64,000 nt of DNA from Gammaproteobacteria bacterium (GTDB lineage: Bacteria; Pseudomonadota; Gammaproteobacteria; Pseudomonadales; Cellvibrionaceae): NCBI GenBank assembly GCA_004173475.1, contig SEBU01000001.1:1426001-1490000 (forward strand), in the 5' to 3' direction. A program made the translations under genes and the position numbers. The notes below the pieces were generated by a model, which saw only the letters and a program-made list of their open reading frames with translations, was not told the origin of the DNA and did no database searches. This document shows, piece by piece, positions 19,182-30,500 of the stretch (positions are counted from its first letter, which is position 1; each line of letters opens with the position of its first letter).

Positions 19182-20189
19182 ATGAAAGTTTTAGTTACTG
19201 GATCTGCAGGTTTTATCGGTGCCGCACTGGCACAACGTTTGTTAGAACGCGGCGATGATGTTATCGGAATTGATAATCTCAACGATTACTACGATGTACA
19301 ACTTAAAAAAGATCGTCTTGCACTTTTAACACCGAACCCAAAATTTACCGATATTCGTTGCGGCCTTGAAGATAAAACTGCAGTGGATAATGTATTTAAA
19401 CAATACAAACCTGACCGCGTTGTGAATTTGGGGGCGCAGGCTGGAGTGCGTTATTCGCTCGTCAATCCCCAAGCGTATGTTGATTCAAACATCACCGGCT
19501 TTTTAAATATTCTTGAAGCTTGCAGAAATTTCGGTACCGAGAATTTGGTGTACGCATCAAGCAGTTCTGTTTACGGTGCGAATACGGCGATGCCATTTTC
19601 TACCGCGCACAATGTCGATCACCCCGTTAGTCTTTACGCTGCGACCAAAAAATCCAACGAATTAATGGCGCACACTTACAGCCATTTATTTAAAATACCA
19701 ACGACTGGTCTGCGATTTTTTACGGTATACGGCCCTTGGGGTCGCCCCGACATGGCGCCTATTTTATTTACCAAAAAGATTTTAGCGGGCGAATCGATTG
19801 ATGTATTTAATTATGGCAATCATCGCCGCGATTTTACTTATGTGGATGACATAGTTGAAGGTGTAATTCGCACGCTGGACCATGTTGCAGTGGGCAACTC
19901 TGATTGGAGTGGATTGAATCCTGATCCGGCTAGCTCGCAATCGCCTTATCGCATTTACAATATCGGCTCTAACAATCCTGTAGAACTATTACATTTCATT
20001 GAAGTGTTAGAAGATTGCCTGGGTAAAAAAGCCGTTAAAAATCTTCTTCCTATGCAGCAAGGCGATGTGCCGGATACTTATGCGAATGTTGATGCGTTAA
20101 TTAAAGATGTAAATTACAAACCGAGCACATCGGTTGAAGTCGGCGTGGAAAATTTTGCGCGCTGGTATCGCAATTACTACAAAGTTTAA
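19182..20189 (+). CDS. NAD-dependent sugar epimerase (UDP-uronate 4-epimerase-like)
   Basis: A 335-residue extended short-chain dehydrogenase. The NAD motif is [14 protein letters not shown]. Catalytic elements are the Ser in SSSSVYG and the YAATK (Y-x3-K) pair, and [15 protein letters not shown] is typical of UDP-glucuronate/galacturonate 4-epimerases such as CapI. The gene follows the 6-dehydrogenase by 16 bases, so it most likely inverts C4 of the uronic acid made by that enzyme, giving the galacto or gluco form for the EPS. Full length, no anomalies. Confidence 0.88.
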   Translation: MKVLVTGSAGFIGAALAQRLLERGDDVIGIDNLNDYYDVQLKKDRLALLTPNPKFTDIRCGLEDKTAVDNVFKQYKPDRVVNLGAQAGVRYSLVNPQAYVDSNITGFLNILEACRNFGTENLVYASSSSVYGANTAMPFSTAHNVDHPVSLYAATKKSNELMAHTYSHLFKIPTTGLRFFTVYGPWGRPDMAPILFTKKILAGESIDVFNYGNHRRDFTYVDDIVEGVIRTLDHVAVGNSDWSGLNPDPASSQSPYRIYNIGSNNPVELLHFIEVLEDCLGKKAVKNLLPMQQGDVPDTYANVDALIKDVNYKPSTSVEVGVENFARWYRNYYKV

Positions 20190-20203
20190 CTGGCAACTTA
20201 TTT

Positions 20204-21118
20204 ATGACCGCAACTCAAAATAACATCACTCACGCGATGACAGTGGATGTGGAAGATTATTTTCACGTTGCGGCATTTAATAAAGTTATTAACCCGGACG
20301 AATGGGAAAATTGGCCGTGTCGTGTTGAAGCCAACACAAATAAATTGCTGCAATTATTTGCCGACTCGAATATTAAAATTACGTTTTTTATTTTAGGCTG
20401 GGTTGCAGAACGTTATCCTGAACTGGTAAAAGCCATTCATGCGCAAGGCCATGAAATTGCCTCACACGGTTACAGTCACCAACTTATCTATAAACAAGAT
20501 CAAAACGTTTTTCGCGAAGAAACCGCAAAATCAAAACGCATACTAGAAGATCTCGCCCAAGTTCAAATTACTGGTTATCGCGCAGCAAGTTATTCAATTA
20601 CTCGTAAATCGCTTTGGGCACTAGATACCTTAGCTGAACTTGGCTTCACCTGGGATTCGTCAATTTTTCCAACTCGCCACGACAACTACGGCATTCCCGG
20701 CAGCCCCGAAGAGCCTTATAAAATTGTCACTACTAGTGGAAAAATATTAACGGAATTCCCGCTCACAACCGCCAAAGTATTTGGTCAATCAGTTCCAGCT
20801 GCAGGCGGTGGATATTTCCGTCAATATCCTTACGCACTATCGCGCTGGCTATTTGAACGCGCGAGCAACAACCAAACCAAACCGCAAATTTTCTATCTTC
20901 ACCCTTGGGAGATAGACCCAGATCAACCACGCGTTCCCAACGCTAGTTGGTTTAGTAACTTCCGTCATTACACAAATCTTTCTCGTTGCTTACCGCGATT
21001 GGAACGTATGATTGACGATTTCCAATTCGGAACTATTAGTCAGAGTTTGGGTTCAATAACTGTTACTAAAACTTTGAATATAGTGGAATTGGCGGAAGAG
21101 AAAACGCAGGCTGCGTAA
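20204..21118 (+). CDS. XrtA-system polysaccharide deacetylase (DUF3473 type)
   Basis: A 304-residue CE4 deacetylase of the kind found only in exosortase-A EPS loci (TIGR03006 type). It begins AMTVDVEDYFHVAAF, where the DVED segment replaces the usual TFDDG and supplies metal and base residues. Motif 2 is EIASHGYSHQLIY with its two His ligands. The C-terminal third (FYLHPWEIDPDQPRV, then SWFSNFRHYTNL) is the DUF3473 region. No signal peptide. Predicted to remove N-acetyl groups from the hexosamine-containing EPS. Third gene of the plus-strand operon; 14 bases after the epimerase. Confidence 0.9.
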   Translation: MTATQNNITHAMTVDVEDYFHVAAFNKVINPDEWENWPCRVEANTNKLLQLFADSNIKITFFILGWVAERYPELVKAIHAQGHEIASHGYSHQLIYKQDQNVFREETAKSKRILEDLAQVQITGYRAASYSITRKSLWALDTLAELGFTWDSSIFPTRHDNYGIPGSPEEPYKIVTTSGKILTEFPLTTAKVFGQSVPAAGGGYFRQYPYALSRWLFERASNNQTKPQIFYLHPWEIDPDQPRVPNASWFSNFRHYTNLSRCLPRLERMIDDFQFGTISQSLGSITVTKTLNIVELAEEKTQAA

Positions 21119-21130
21119 ACGCAAAAATTA

Positions 21131-21583
21131 TTATGTAGGCGCGGGGAAATTTTTAACAAAGTTGAATGCAAATTCCGTAGCGCCCTTGTCTTGAAAATGT
21201 TTTAGTCTTTCCTTCCCTTCGTCAATGCTTGGGGTGTGGGAAGCAGGAATCCACCAAAGCGTGTGATGTGCTTCATCCATTTTGTTAAACCAGGAACTTC
21301 TCTCTTTTAGCAGCTCTATGTGTACAGATCTGTAGACATAATTTTTTAGTGTCTCCAAGTCCTCCCACACACTCATATTCACAATAATGGCTGGATCTTC
21401 ATAAACACTTAGCGAGACTGCGTTGTCGCCATCTTTCAATCTCCAAACAAACCCAGGAGAAGTGTCGGCAAGTTGATTAATTTCGTCCAGACGATCAACG
21501 AAACCTCTCATTGTTTCGGAATCCATTGTGGATTTCGCCTTACCAATATTGATTTGAGCTAAATGAAATTTTTGCACGCGCAT
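21131..21583 (-). CDS. DUF3291 family protein
   Basis: A 150-residue protein. The start is ATG at 21583, which overlaps the TGA of the acyltransferase gene by one base (TGATG), pointing to translational coupling. The sequence FHLAQINIGKAK, then MSVWEDLETLKNYVYRSVH and a Trp-rich LWWIPASHTPS segment fit the DUF3291 family, a dimeric alpha/beta-barrel fold related to antibiotic-biosynthesis monooxygenase-like proteins. Biochemical function is unknown. Because it is the last gene of the hydrolase/acyltransferase operon, a link to EPS tailoring is possible, but such proteins occur in many contexts. Confidence 0.8.
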   Translation of the reverse strand: MRVQKFHLAQINIGKAKSTMDSETMRGFVDRLDEINQLADTSPGFVWRLKDGDNAVSLSVYEDPAIIVNMSVWEDLETLKNYVYRSVHIELLKERSSWFNKMDEAHHTLWWIPASHTPSIDEGKERLKHFQDKGATEFAFNFVKNFPAPT

Positions 21584-22704
21584 CAATCCTGAATTTTTAC
21601 CAGCCTATTCCGTAAAGGTGTTTCAACAAAGTGATAAAGCAATGGAGCAATGCAAAGTACGACCAGCGTTGCTCCGAAGAAAACACCGAATTCACCAGCG
21701 AGGCTTAAATTTTGCGGAAGCGGTTGGCCCGTAAAATACTGCGATCCCGCTCGCAGTATATTGAGCACTAACCAATGGAACATATAAACCGAGAAGGAGA
21801 TTTTTCCCAGATAGACCAAAGGCTTCCATGTGAGCAAATAGTTTTTCCCCGCTGGTATACGTGCGGCGCAAAGCACTAACCAAAAGAATCCTGCTACCGA
21901 AAAAACTCCGGGTATTGGCAAAGCGAGTAAACATAAATTAACCGCTAGCGCTATCAACGTCCATTTTGCCGCTGCAAGCTTTTGCCAATCGCCGTTGCGA
22001 TAACAATTGTATGCAATCACTCCCAACACGCATTCACCGAAACACCGCAGTAGCATAGGCCAGCCGGCGTAATCCAAACCTAAATTACCAAAATATGCTT
22101 CGACGGATGAAAGTACTGCAAAAATAATAATTGCACTGATCATCATCACCAACTTGCTTGCGTGATGAAGCCGTAAAATCAACCACGGTACTGTGAAATA
22201 AATTAACCACTCAGCACTAATGGACCAAGCCGGTTGATTCCAGAAGGCTTCCCAATGAAAAGTTTGTACTAAAAATAAATTGGTTACGAACGTAAGCGGC
22301 GTATCACTGCCGGTAAAGGGAGTATCGAGTCGTTCTGCGTTTGTAGCGTGAGTTGAGATCAGCCACCATTGAAACAATTCAAATAACAAAAACAATAACA
22401 ACATAAATAAATGCAGCGGATATACACGCGCAAAACGCGCCCACATAAATTTACGGTAATCCTGCTTGGATACTCTTGTTGCAAAGCGCGATTGATACAC
22501 ATACGCGAGCACAAAGCCGCTCAAAATAAAAAACAAATCCACCCAGAGGTAAGATTTATGAAATAAGTGCGAGGGAATTGCGCGCGGCAACTTTTCCAAC
22601 ATCACGTACATAAAGTGATGACTAAGAACAAACAGCGCCGCTATACCACGTAGAGATGTTAACGCGGGAAGTTCTGCTTGCCGCGGGTGAATGCTACTAA
22701 GCAT
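21583..22704 (-). CDS. acyltransferase 3 family membrane protein (OafA/ExoZ-like)
   Basis: About 373 residues from the ATG at 22704, preferred because GAAGG lies 9 bases upstream and the start overlaps the hydrolase stop by only 8 bases. Ten or so membrane segments; the signature SLRGIAALFVLSHHFMYVML near the N-terminus carries the two His of the active site, and WVDLFFILSGFVLAYVYQSRF follows. Proteins of this family transfer acetyl or other acyl groups across or at the inner membrane to sugars of O-antigen, EPS or peptidoglycan. Co-operonic with the two alpha/beta hydrolases, so EPS acylation is the natural reading. Confidence 0.88.
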   Translation of the reverse strand: MLSSIHPRQAELPALTSLRGIAALFVLSHHFMYVMLEKLPRAIPSHLFHKSYLWVDLFFILSGFVLAYVYQSRFATRVSKQDYRKFMWARFARVYPLHLFMLLLFLLFELFQWWLISTHATNAERLDTPFTGSDTPLTFVTNLFLVQTFHWEAFWNQPAWSISAEWLIYFTVPWLILRLHHASKLVMMISAIIIFAVLSSVEAYFGNLGLDYAGWPMLLRCFGECVLGVIAYNCYRNGDWQKLAAAKWTLIALAVNLCLLALPIPGVFSVAGFFWLVLCAARIPAGKNYLLTWKPLVYLGKISFSVYMFHWLVLNILRAGSQYFTGQPLPQNLSLAGEFGVFFGATLVVLCIAPLLYHFVETPLRNRLVKIQD

Positions 22705-23542
22705 TTGCCGTTGCCTTCGCCCATTTTGCCATTTCACTAACGACCAATTGCTGATCCTCTGGCTCCGCCAAAATATGAGAAGCTTGGGTTAAATAAATTA
22801 ATTTATGATTATCGCCAAATTTCGCCGATTTAAAACAATCGCGAAATTGCCCTTCATAGTTGTAATGGTCGCTGTGACAAAAAACGCTAAATAATTTTAA
22901 CCCTCGCTGTGCGAGTTGCGCCAAACCGGCTCCCACTTCGGGCTGCGGAGGAAAATCCGGAAATTGCGGCACTTCAAAAAATCGTTGTTCTACACCAGAC
23001 ACGTCCACACCTGATATTTTTTTCTGCAACCCAAGCATACGTTTGCACACACTCACCCAACGCTTCCAAGCAAACAGCCTTGGTACATAATGGTGAATGT
23101 AGCTTTTCCAACTCAAGTAACAATAACCATCAATTTGTGCGATACCGATTACGCGCGGATCTTTTATAGCAGTGCGATAAGATGCGTAAGCACCTGAACA
23201 AAGTCCGTAGAGAATAAATTGTTTGATATTTTTCTCGCGCGCCAAATAATCCATGGCTTCCTGAACTTCTTCAACGGCGGATTCTGACGCTGTGAGTGTA
23301 TTGCGGCGCGCTTCGCTGTCCCCAATACCGGAAAAATCAAATCGCAGTGTTAACAAACCAGCAGTTTCAACAATCGTCCGCGCTAAGGTCACTGACAGAC
23401 GGCAAGAACCGACACGGTGAATCACGCCGGAATTTAATAAAATAACAGCGACGGAAGGGTTAGTAATTTCCGAGGCTTCAGGTTGGCTGATGATTCCAAT
23501 TAATGGATTGATTTGTCCGATGCTGACAACGCGTTCGCGCAT
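22697..23542 (-). CDS. alpha/beta hydrolase, XrtA-system hydrolase 1 type
   Basis: About 281 residues from the ATG at 23542; the open frame extends to 23608 but would overlap the preceding gene by 58 bases. Alpha/beta-hydrolase features are LRFDFSGIGDSEARRNTL and the nucleophile elbow GLCSGA, with a Ser in place, and a late HSDHYNYEGQF segment that may supply the His. It matches the 'hydrolase 1, exosortase A system-associated' family (TIGR03100). Substrate unknown; an ester or thioester on EPS precursors is usually presumed. Starts 8 bases after the stop of hydrolase 2. Confidence 0.8.
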   Translation of the reverse strand: MRERVVSIGQINPLIGIISQPEASEITNPSVAVILLNSGVIHRVGSCRLSVTLARTIVETAGLLTLRFDFSGIGDSEARRNTLTASESAVEEVQEAMDYLAREKNIKQFILYGLCSGAYASYRTAIKDPRVIGIAQIDGYCYLSWKSYIHHYVPRLFAWKRWVSVCKRMLGLQKKISGVDVSGVEQRFFEVPQFPDFPPQPEVGAGLAQLAQRGLKLFSVFCHSDHYNYEGQFRDCFKSAKFGDNHKLIYLTQASHILAEPEDQQLVVSEMAKWAKATANA

Positions 23543-23550
23543 AAATAAAC

Positions 23551-24327
23551 CTAAAGTTGCGGTGCTGAAAAATAATTTTCGATAGCTTGTACGATTGGCT
23601 GCGGCCAAAGAATACCGCCTACATGATCAACATAATTCCAATCGTGAGGGGCTGGAGCAAGCTCATACACGAATCGCGGCAATGTATTTAAGCTCGCATA
23701 TAAATCCGTGAAACGCTGATTTTCATGCGACACAATTTGCGCTACCGCGGTATTTTGCAGGCCTGATAATTGACGTATATCCAAATTTGCCAAACTTTGT
23801 TGAAACGTGAGAGGCATTGAAAATCCATTGAAATGTAAGGTTCTATCAGTAGCAATAAAATTTGCGCGCGATTGGGCTGCACGTATTTCAGCGGTTAATT
23901 CATCAATATAAGCCTGTCCGCTTACTACAGGATCCCACATGACCAGACGCGATACATTTTGATGATTAGCAGCAACTTGCGCAGCCAAAAGCGCGCCGAT
24001 TCTCAATCCCAACAAGGACACTTTTGGAACAGCAGCAATATCAATTAGCTCTTGTACTGCGATGCGAATATCTTGTTGCCAATCATCCGCAGTGACGCTA
24101 TTTAAAGAACCTGCCGAATCGCCGGTGCCGCGATAGTCAAAACGCAGAACTGCATAACCCAGATTGGATAAATTAATAGCAAGACGGCGCAACGAACGGT
24201 GCGCGCGCATATTTTCCTGTCCAAACGGGCTGCATAAAACAATGCCTTCGCGTCGGTTGGACAGTTTCGGAGGATGGTAGGCGCCAAACAGATAGGTTGA
24301 AGATGGGCCGAAATAAAACGCTTCCAA
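23551..24327 (-). CDS. alpha/beta hydrolase-fold protein, XrtA-system hydrolase 2 type, no Ser nucleophile
   Basis: About 258 residues if translation starts at TTG 24327, which follows AGGAG by 8 bases and puts the family-typical EAFYFGPSSTYLFGAYHPP at the N-terminus; an upstream TTG at 24360 is also possible. Fold markers are VLCSPFGQENMRAHRSLR and VLRFDYRGTGDSAGSLNS. The nucleophile elbow reads G-L-R-I-G, with Arg where a serine hydrolase has Ser, so ordinary esterase chemistry is doubtful. This layout resembles 'hydrolase 2, exosortase A system-associated' (TIGR03101). It pairs with hydrolase 1 directly downstream, suggesting a two-subunit unit. Confidence 0.78.
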   Translation of the reverse strand: MEAFYFGPSSTYLFGAYHPPKLSNRREGIVLCSPFGQENMRAHRSLRRLAINLSNLGYAVLRFDYRGTGDSAGSLNSVTADDWQQDIRIAVQELIDIAAVPKVSLLGLRIGALLAAQVAANHQNVSRLVMWDPVVSGQAYIDELTAEIRAAQSRANFIATDRTLHFNGFSMPLTFQQSLANLDIRQLSGLQNTAVAQIVSHENQRFTDLYASLNTLPRFVYELAPAPHDWNYVDHVGGILWPQPIVQAIENYFSAPQL

Positions 24328-24451
24328 AAAACACGCTCCTACAATAATTTTACGACTCAACCTAATTCTTATTCGGCCAAGTTCCAGCGCACAGGTTACC
24401 TAAAACCAGGATTTTTACTAGCAGTCATCCCTCTGACTGGCGCTGAATATT

Positions 24452-24478
24452 ATGCGTTGGTAAACCTACCCAACGCAT
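24452..24478 (-). terminator. hairpin after the NRPS gene
   Basis: ATGCGTTGG (24452-24460) pairs perfectly with CCAACGCAT (24470-24478) around a 9-base loop. It starts 28 bases after the stop of the NRPS gene and lies before the hydrolase genes on the same strand. There is no strong U tract downstream in the minus direction, so it could be a weak terminator or a processing site. If it fails to stop transcription, the PKS/NRPS and hydrolase genes would be one transcript. Confidence 0.4.
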
Positions 24479-24506
24479 TCGACTTTTCTAACAATGAATT
24501 ATCGTG

Positions 24507-27500
24507 TTAATTGCCACCGAAAAGCCTACTCAGGAAACCCTTAGGTTTTTTCCCGGCAACAGTTGTTGGCTCTAAAACCTGATCAGCCGGAATTGCTGCA
24601 GGCTGACCATGGATGTCAGCTTGTATATCGGTTTGATTATTTCCTAAGGCGACATCAATGCGAGCAGCCAACTGCTCCAAGGTATTCACCCACATATCTT
24701 GCGGTGAAAAACGTACGCCAAAGATCGAATCGATTTCCAGGATGACTTCCAACGCTAACAAGGAATGCCCGCCAATATCAAAGAATTGCCCGTCGATACT
24801 GACCTGATCGCGTTTGAGTGCAGCTTTCCAAATATCCGCCAATTTAATTTGAGTAGCGGTGGTTGGTGGAACAATCTCGTTAGAGTTGGTTTGGACTACA
24901 ACAGGAGCAGACAGCGATTTGCGATTGACTTTACCCGATGGAAGCAGCGGCAACTGCGTTATCGCTGTAAATTGCTGCGGCAACATATAGTCGGGCAGAT
25001 ACTGACGCAAATGTTTACGCAATTCAGTATTGGTAGGTTCTTCATCGTCTTGATAAACAACGTAGGCCACCAAACGTTGATCGGTTTTATCGAAATATTG
25101 CAACACAACCGCAACATCTTTTATCGCCGCGTGGCGGCGTAACTGTATTTCAATTTCTTCCAACTCAATGCGGAAACCGCGCAACTTGATTTGGGAATCC
25201 AGGCGTCCTGAAAACTCAATATTGCCACTGCGAGTCCAACGCGCCCGGTCACCGGTGCGATATAGTCGTTCGCCCTGGGCATTTACGACGAAACGAGCAG
25301 CAGTTTGGTCAGGGTCACCAAGGTAACCCCTAGCCAAGCCTGCGCCACCAATCCATAATTCGCCGAAGACGCCAATCGGCAAGGTCCTACCAGCATCGTC
25401 GAGTACGTGGAGTTGAGTATTTGCGAGCGGGTGACCGATATAAATTTCGGTCGCTCCATCATCACCGGCAGGGCGAACACGATAAGCGCTCGTCCAAACC
25501 GTTGCTTCAGTGGGGCCGTAGAGGTTCCAAAGATCAATACCTTGCGCCAATAAATCAGCTGCAAGATCCGTCGTTAATAATTCGCCACCGCAGAAACCGC
25601 GGAAACCCGAAGGCACTTTCCAACCAGCGTTGAGCAGCAACCGCCAGGTAGCGGGGGTAGCTTGCAGAAGCGTAATTTGGTGTTCGTCCAACAAATGCCG
25701 CAATGCGATGTCGTCCTGACTTTGCTCTTCGCTGGCCAAAACCACGCTAGCGCCGCTGGTTAGCGGAAGGAAAAGCTCAAGCAATGAAATATCAAACGCT
25801 AAGGTTGTGAGGGCTAATAAACGGTCGTGGCTCCCAATACCTGGCTCGCGTTTTACTGCATGGATAAAGTTATGAAGTGCACCCTGCGTGACTTCTACAC
25901 CTTTCGGCACACCCGTCGAGCCGGATGTGAAGATGACATACGCAAGTTGTTCAGGTGTGATCAATAACTGTGGAAGCTTGTCCGAGGAGTGCGCAATGTC
26001 GTTTTCGGCAAGATCCACTCGCACTGCGGCCTCAGCAAAATCGCCAAGATTATTAATTAAATCGCTATCGCTAATGACGAGTTTCACAGCTGCTGCGCTG
26101 AGAATAGTATTGACCCGTGCGGATGGGTAGGAGGGATCGAGTGGCACATAAGCGGCACCCAATTTCCAAATTGCTATTATCAGTGCCGGTAAATCACAGG
26201 TGCGTTTAACCAAAACACCTGCCAAATCTCCCGCTTTTAAACCCTTAGCTTGCAGATAATGCGCGATCCGATTGGAGCGCTGTTCGAGCTGACCATAGGT
26301 GTAGCTGTTCGCTCCCGCCGTGACAGCATTTTTTTCTGCATGCCCAGCTGCAGTCGCGATCCAATCGCTAACCACACCTTGATTAAATGCAAAGTCTATA
26401 GCGGTGTTGTTCCATTGTTTCAGGGTTTCCTGTTCGTTTGCTCCGGCAGCAACCAACTCGCCCAACGTAAGGTCTGGCGTTTTGGCAACAAGTGATGCGG
26501 CCTCAACGAAGCTGGTTCCGATGGCCTGTACGGTCGCCTTGTTGAAGAGCTCAATGGGGAACTCCATACCACCGTCCATACCTTTGAGCTGACGTTTAAC
26601 CCAGACATCAAGATCGGTTTGCACGCCCATACGCTCGATATCAACTTGCGAACGTTGAATTCCATCCATTTGGTCGCCACGGTTGCGGACGTCCTGATAG
26701 CTAAACAAGGTTTGTACGAGCGGCGGACGTGCAGCATCGCGCGGTGGGTTTAGCGTATGCACCAGCGTTTCAAACTGGGTGTCCTGGTTATCCATGGCTT
26801 CCAGCACGGTTTTCTTTACATCTTGCAGAAAGCTCGCAAAAGTGCGTTGAGGTTTAAAGCGGAAGCGGCACACCAGACGGTTGATAAATGGTCCCATCAA
26901 ACCACTGATTTCCATTTGGTTACGTGCGGACACTGGCACACTCACCAGAATATCGTCCTGACGGCTGTAACGGTGCAGCGTCAATGCATATAGCCCAATA
27001 ATCACCATGAACAGAGTAGCTCCATGACGACTGCCGAGCTCTTCCAATTCTTGTAATAGCGGCTCATCGAAATGAAAGTTAATACCTTCCGCACGATGCG
27101 CTTGGTGGGCTGGACGCACCTTATCTAAGGGCAAATCCAGTACGGGAAGCTCACCGGATAATTGCTGCGACCAATAACTTAGCTGTTTCTTAACAGCATC
27201 GCTTTCGAGCCATGATTTCTGCCAAATCGCGTAATCGGCGTACTGTACGGGCAGTGGCGACAATGGATTAGGCAGGTTTTGGGCGTAGGCGTTATAAAGC
27301 GTGCACATCTCCTTTAACAATATATCGAAAGACCAACCATCAAACACCAAATGATGCATTAGCAAGAAAATCACATAATCGTCGGGTGCTAGTTCGATAA
27401 GGCGCACGGTGAACAAGGGGCCGCGCTCGGTATCGAAAGGCTTGGCTGCGTCTTTACGTAAAACCTGTTTCAAGTCATCCAGATTATCAACACCAAAGTC

Positions 27501-30500
27501 AGAAACCGGAATTGGCTTTAGATCCAGCCCTAGCGAATCGCGCAATTTCAGAACCAGCTTGCCACCTTCCGTTCGGAAACCTGCGCGCAGGAGTTCATGG
27601 CGTTGTTCGATAGTTTCAAACGCACGCTGCAAGGCGTCATGATTTAATTTGCCACGTAGACGGAACGGCGCTGGCAAGTTGTAAGCGAATGAATCTGGCT
27701 CGATCTGCTCCAGATACCAAACGCGTTGTTGCTGAGTAGATGCGATTGGCGTCTCGCCAGCAGCGCGTGGCAGCATTTTCGCCTGTACGTTACCGCTACT
27801 GGTCTCGTGGGCAATAATTTCGGCCAATTGGCGAATGGTCGGGGCTTCGAATAATTTGCGCAGGCCGATGTTAATGCTAAATAGACTTTTCACTCGCGCG
27901 AACATTTGCGTACCGAGAAGCGAATGGCCGCCCAGTTCGAAGAAATCGTTGGTAACGCCAACTTTTTCCAAACCGAGAATTTCTTTCCAAATGGCGACAA
28001 GCTGTTCTTCGATTGAATTTGAGGGAAGCGCAAAACTGCTTTCATCAACCTCTCCCAGCACAGGTGCTGGCAGGGCTTTGCGATCTACTTTGCCGCTGGA
28101 TGTAAGGGGGAATTTAGCGAGCACCACAAAATGCGAAGGCACCATATAATCGGGAAGCGCTGCACGCAGATGATCACGCATCGCCTGGGTTTCAGGCGCG
28201 GTACCGTTCTGAGTCATGAGATAGGCAACCAGTCGTTGATCGTTTTTGCGATCCTCCCTTGCGAGTACCACGCTTTGGGTAACACCGGGATATTGGCTTA
28301 TCACCGCTTCAATTTCGCCCAGCTCGATGCGTTGACCACGCAATTTAACCTGGAAGTCATTGCGACCTATGTACTCAACCACTCCATCGTCTCGCATGCG
28401 TACCAGATCTCCCGTTCGGTAAACGCGCCCCGGCTTGTGTAACAGCGGGTCTTGCACATACGGATCTGCAATAAAACGATCAGCAGTCAAATCAGGGCGG
28501 TTGACATAGCCGCGCGCGATTTGCACGCCAGCCAAAAGCAACTCGCCAGGCACGCCGGGAGGTTGCAGCTTGAGCGCATTATCCACAACATATAGCCGCG
28601 TGTTTGTGAGCGGATAGCCAATTGGCACACTGGCGCCTGAGTCTCCCTGACCGCACAACCAATAGGTTACATGGATTGCAGCCTCAGTTGGGCCGTATAA
28701 ATTCCACAACTCGACATCCGGAAATGCCTTAACAAAACGCTGCTCAAGATCTTTAGAAACCGCCTCACCACTAGCCAATACGCGAACAATACTCGGGCAT
28801 TTTTGGTGATCAGCTTCCTGCAAAAACAAATACAACATAGAAGGAACAAAATGCACGTAAGTCATTTGGTACTGATTGATCAGCTCTATCAAATAACCAG
28901 TTTCTTTGTGTCCGCCGGGTTTTGCCATAATCAATTGGCTACCGGAAATCAGCGGCAGGAATAATTCCCAAAGAGATACGTCGAAGGTGTAAGGCGTTTT
29001 TTGGAGAATCTTGTCGGATGTTTTGAGTTGGTAAACCTCATCCATCCACAGCATGTGATTGCAAACGGCTTGATGTTCATTCATCACGCCTTTCGGTTTG
29101 CCGGTAGAACCCGAAGTATAAATTACGTAAGCCAATTGGTCGGGTTTGATGTTTAAATTGGGACGTGTAACTGGATAGGCAGCAAGAGTTTCTTCTGCCA
29201 TATCGACTGCAAGACGCGGAGTTTTATTTGGCAAATTTCCATCAAAACGTTCTTGAATAAGAACTAGTTTTGCACCGGCTTCCGCCAGAATATATTCCAC
29301 GCGGTCCAGCGGATGCTCCGGGTCCAACGGCAAATAAGCTCCACCCGCTTTTAACACCGCATTAATCGCGATTACCATTTCCAGCGAGCGCTCCATCATG
29401 AGCGGCACCATAGTTTCGGCACCGACACCTTGCGCAATCAAGTAATGCGCTAAGCGATTAGCTTGAGCATCCAGCTCTGCATAAGTTAACTGTTCGCTTT
29501 CTGCAATAACTGCAATGTTGTTTGGAAATTTATCCACCGCAGCTTCAATCAATCCATGCAAACTACCCGCATGTTTGTAGTCGCGACGTGTATCGCCCCA
29601 GCGATTAACAATAGCTTCGCGGTCTGCATCGAGAATAAATTCAACATTGCTGAGTGACTGATCCACTTGCGAGTGCAAGCGTGCGTAAAAAACTTCCAGC
29701 TCGGTTAAGCGGCGCTCCATGGAACTTTTGCGCCACAGACTTGTGTTATAGGTACACTCCATTACCGCCGACTTGGCCGACAAAGTAATGTTCATGTTGA
29801 TATCGAAGTTTTCAAAAGTACGGGGATTGGAACCAAACTCCATCGCAAGATCGCGATAAGCTTCGCTCGGTTCGCCTTCCTGATCCACATTAAAAATCAC
29901 AGATACTAATGGTGGCTTGGACGGGTCGCGTTCTGCTTCAATAGTTTGCAGTAAAGTGCCGTAAGTTAAATATTGGTATTCAAAAGCATCCAACATTTTT
30001 TGCTGGGTCATCGCAATTAAATCGCGGAAACTTTCTTTACCTTCAAGTTTGAAATAGAGCGGAATAATATTCACGCAATGGCCGACAAGCGCGTGATCGC
30101 CCTTCGCCATTTGGCCAGCGAAAGGAACGCCTAATACAATTTCCTGGCTGCCTGATAAGCGGTATAAATAAGCAACAAAACCTGCCATTAGCGTACTAAT
30201 TAAAGTACTTTTATTTGTCGCTGCTAATTTTTTTAAATGCCCAATTACATCTATAGGAATTTCTTTGTCCATTCGTAACGCAGCAAAACTACGTTGCGCA
30301 GGGCGTGCATTGTCGTAGGGTAACTCCAAACTTGGAGCGCCTTTTTTGTATTGGTCCTGCCAGTATTTCAAACTATCGGCACGCAATTGCGCCGTTTCTT
30401 CGCTTCGTTCCCACACAGCGTATTCAGCAAAACTAGGAGCCGGTTCCAAATCAGCAACACTATTATCCAATCGTGCGGTGTACAAATGACCCAGCTCATC

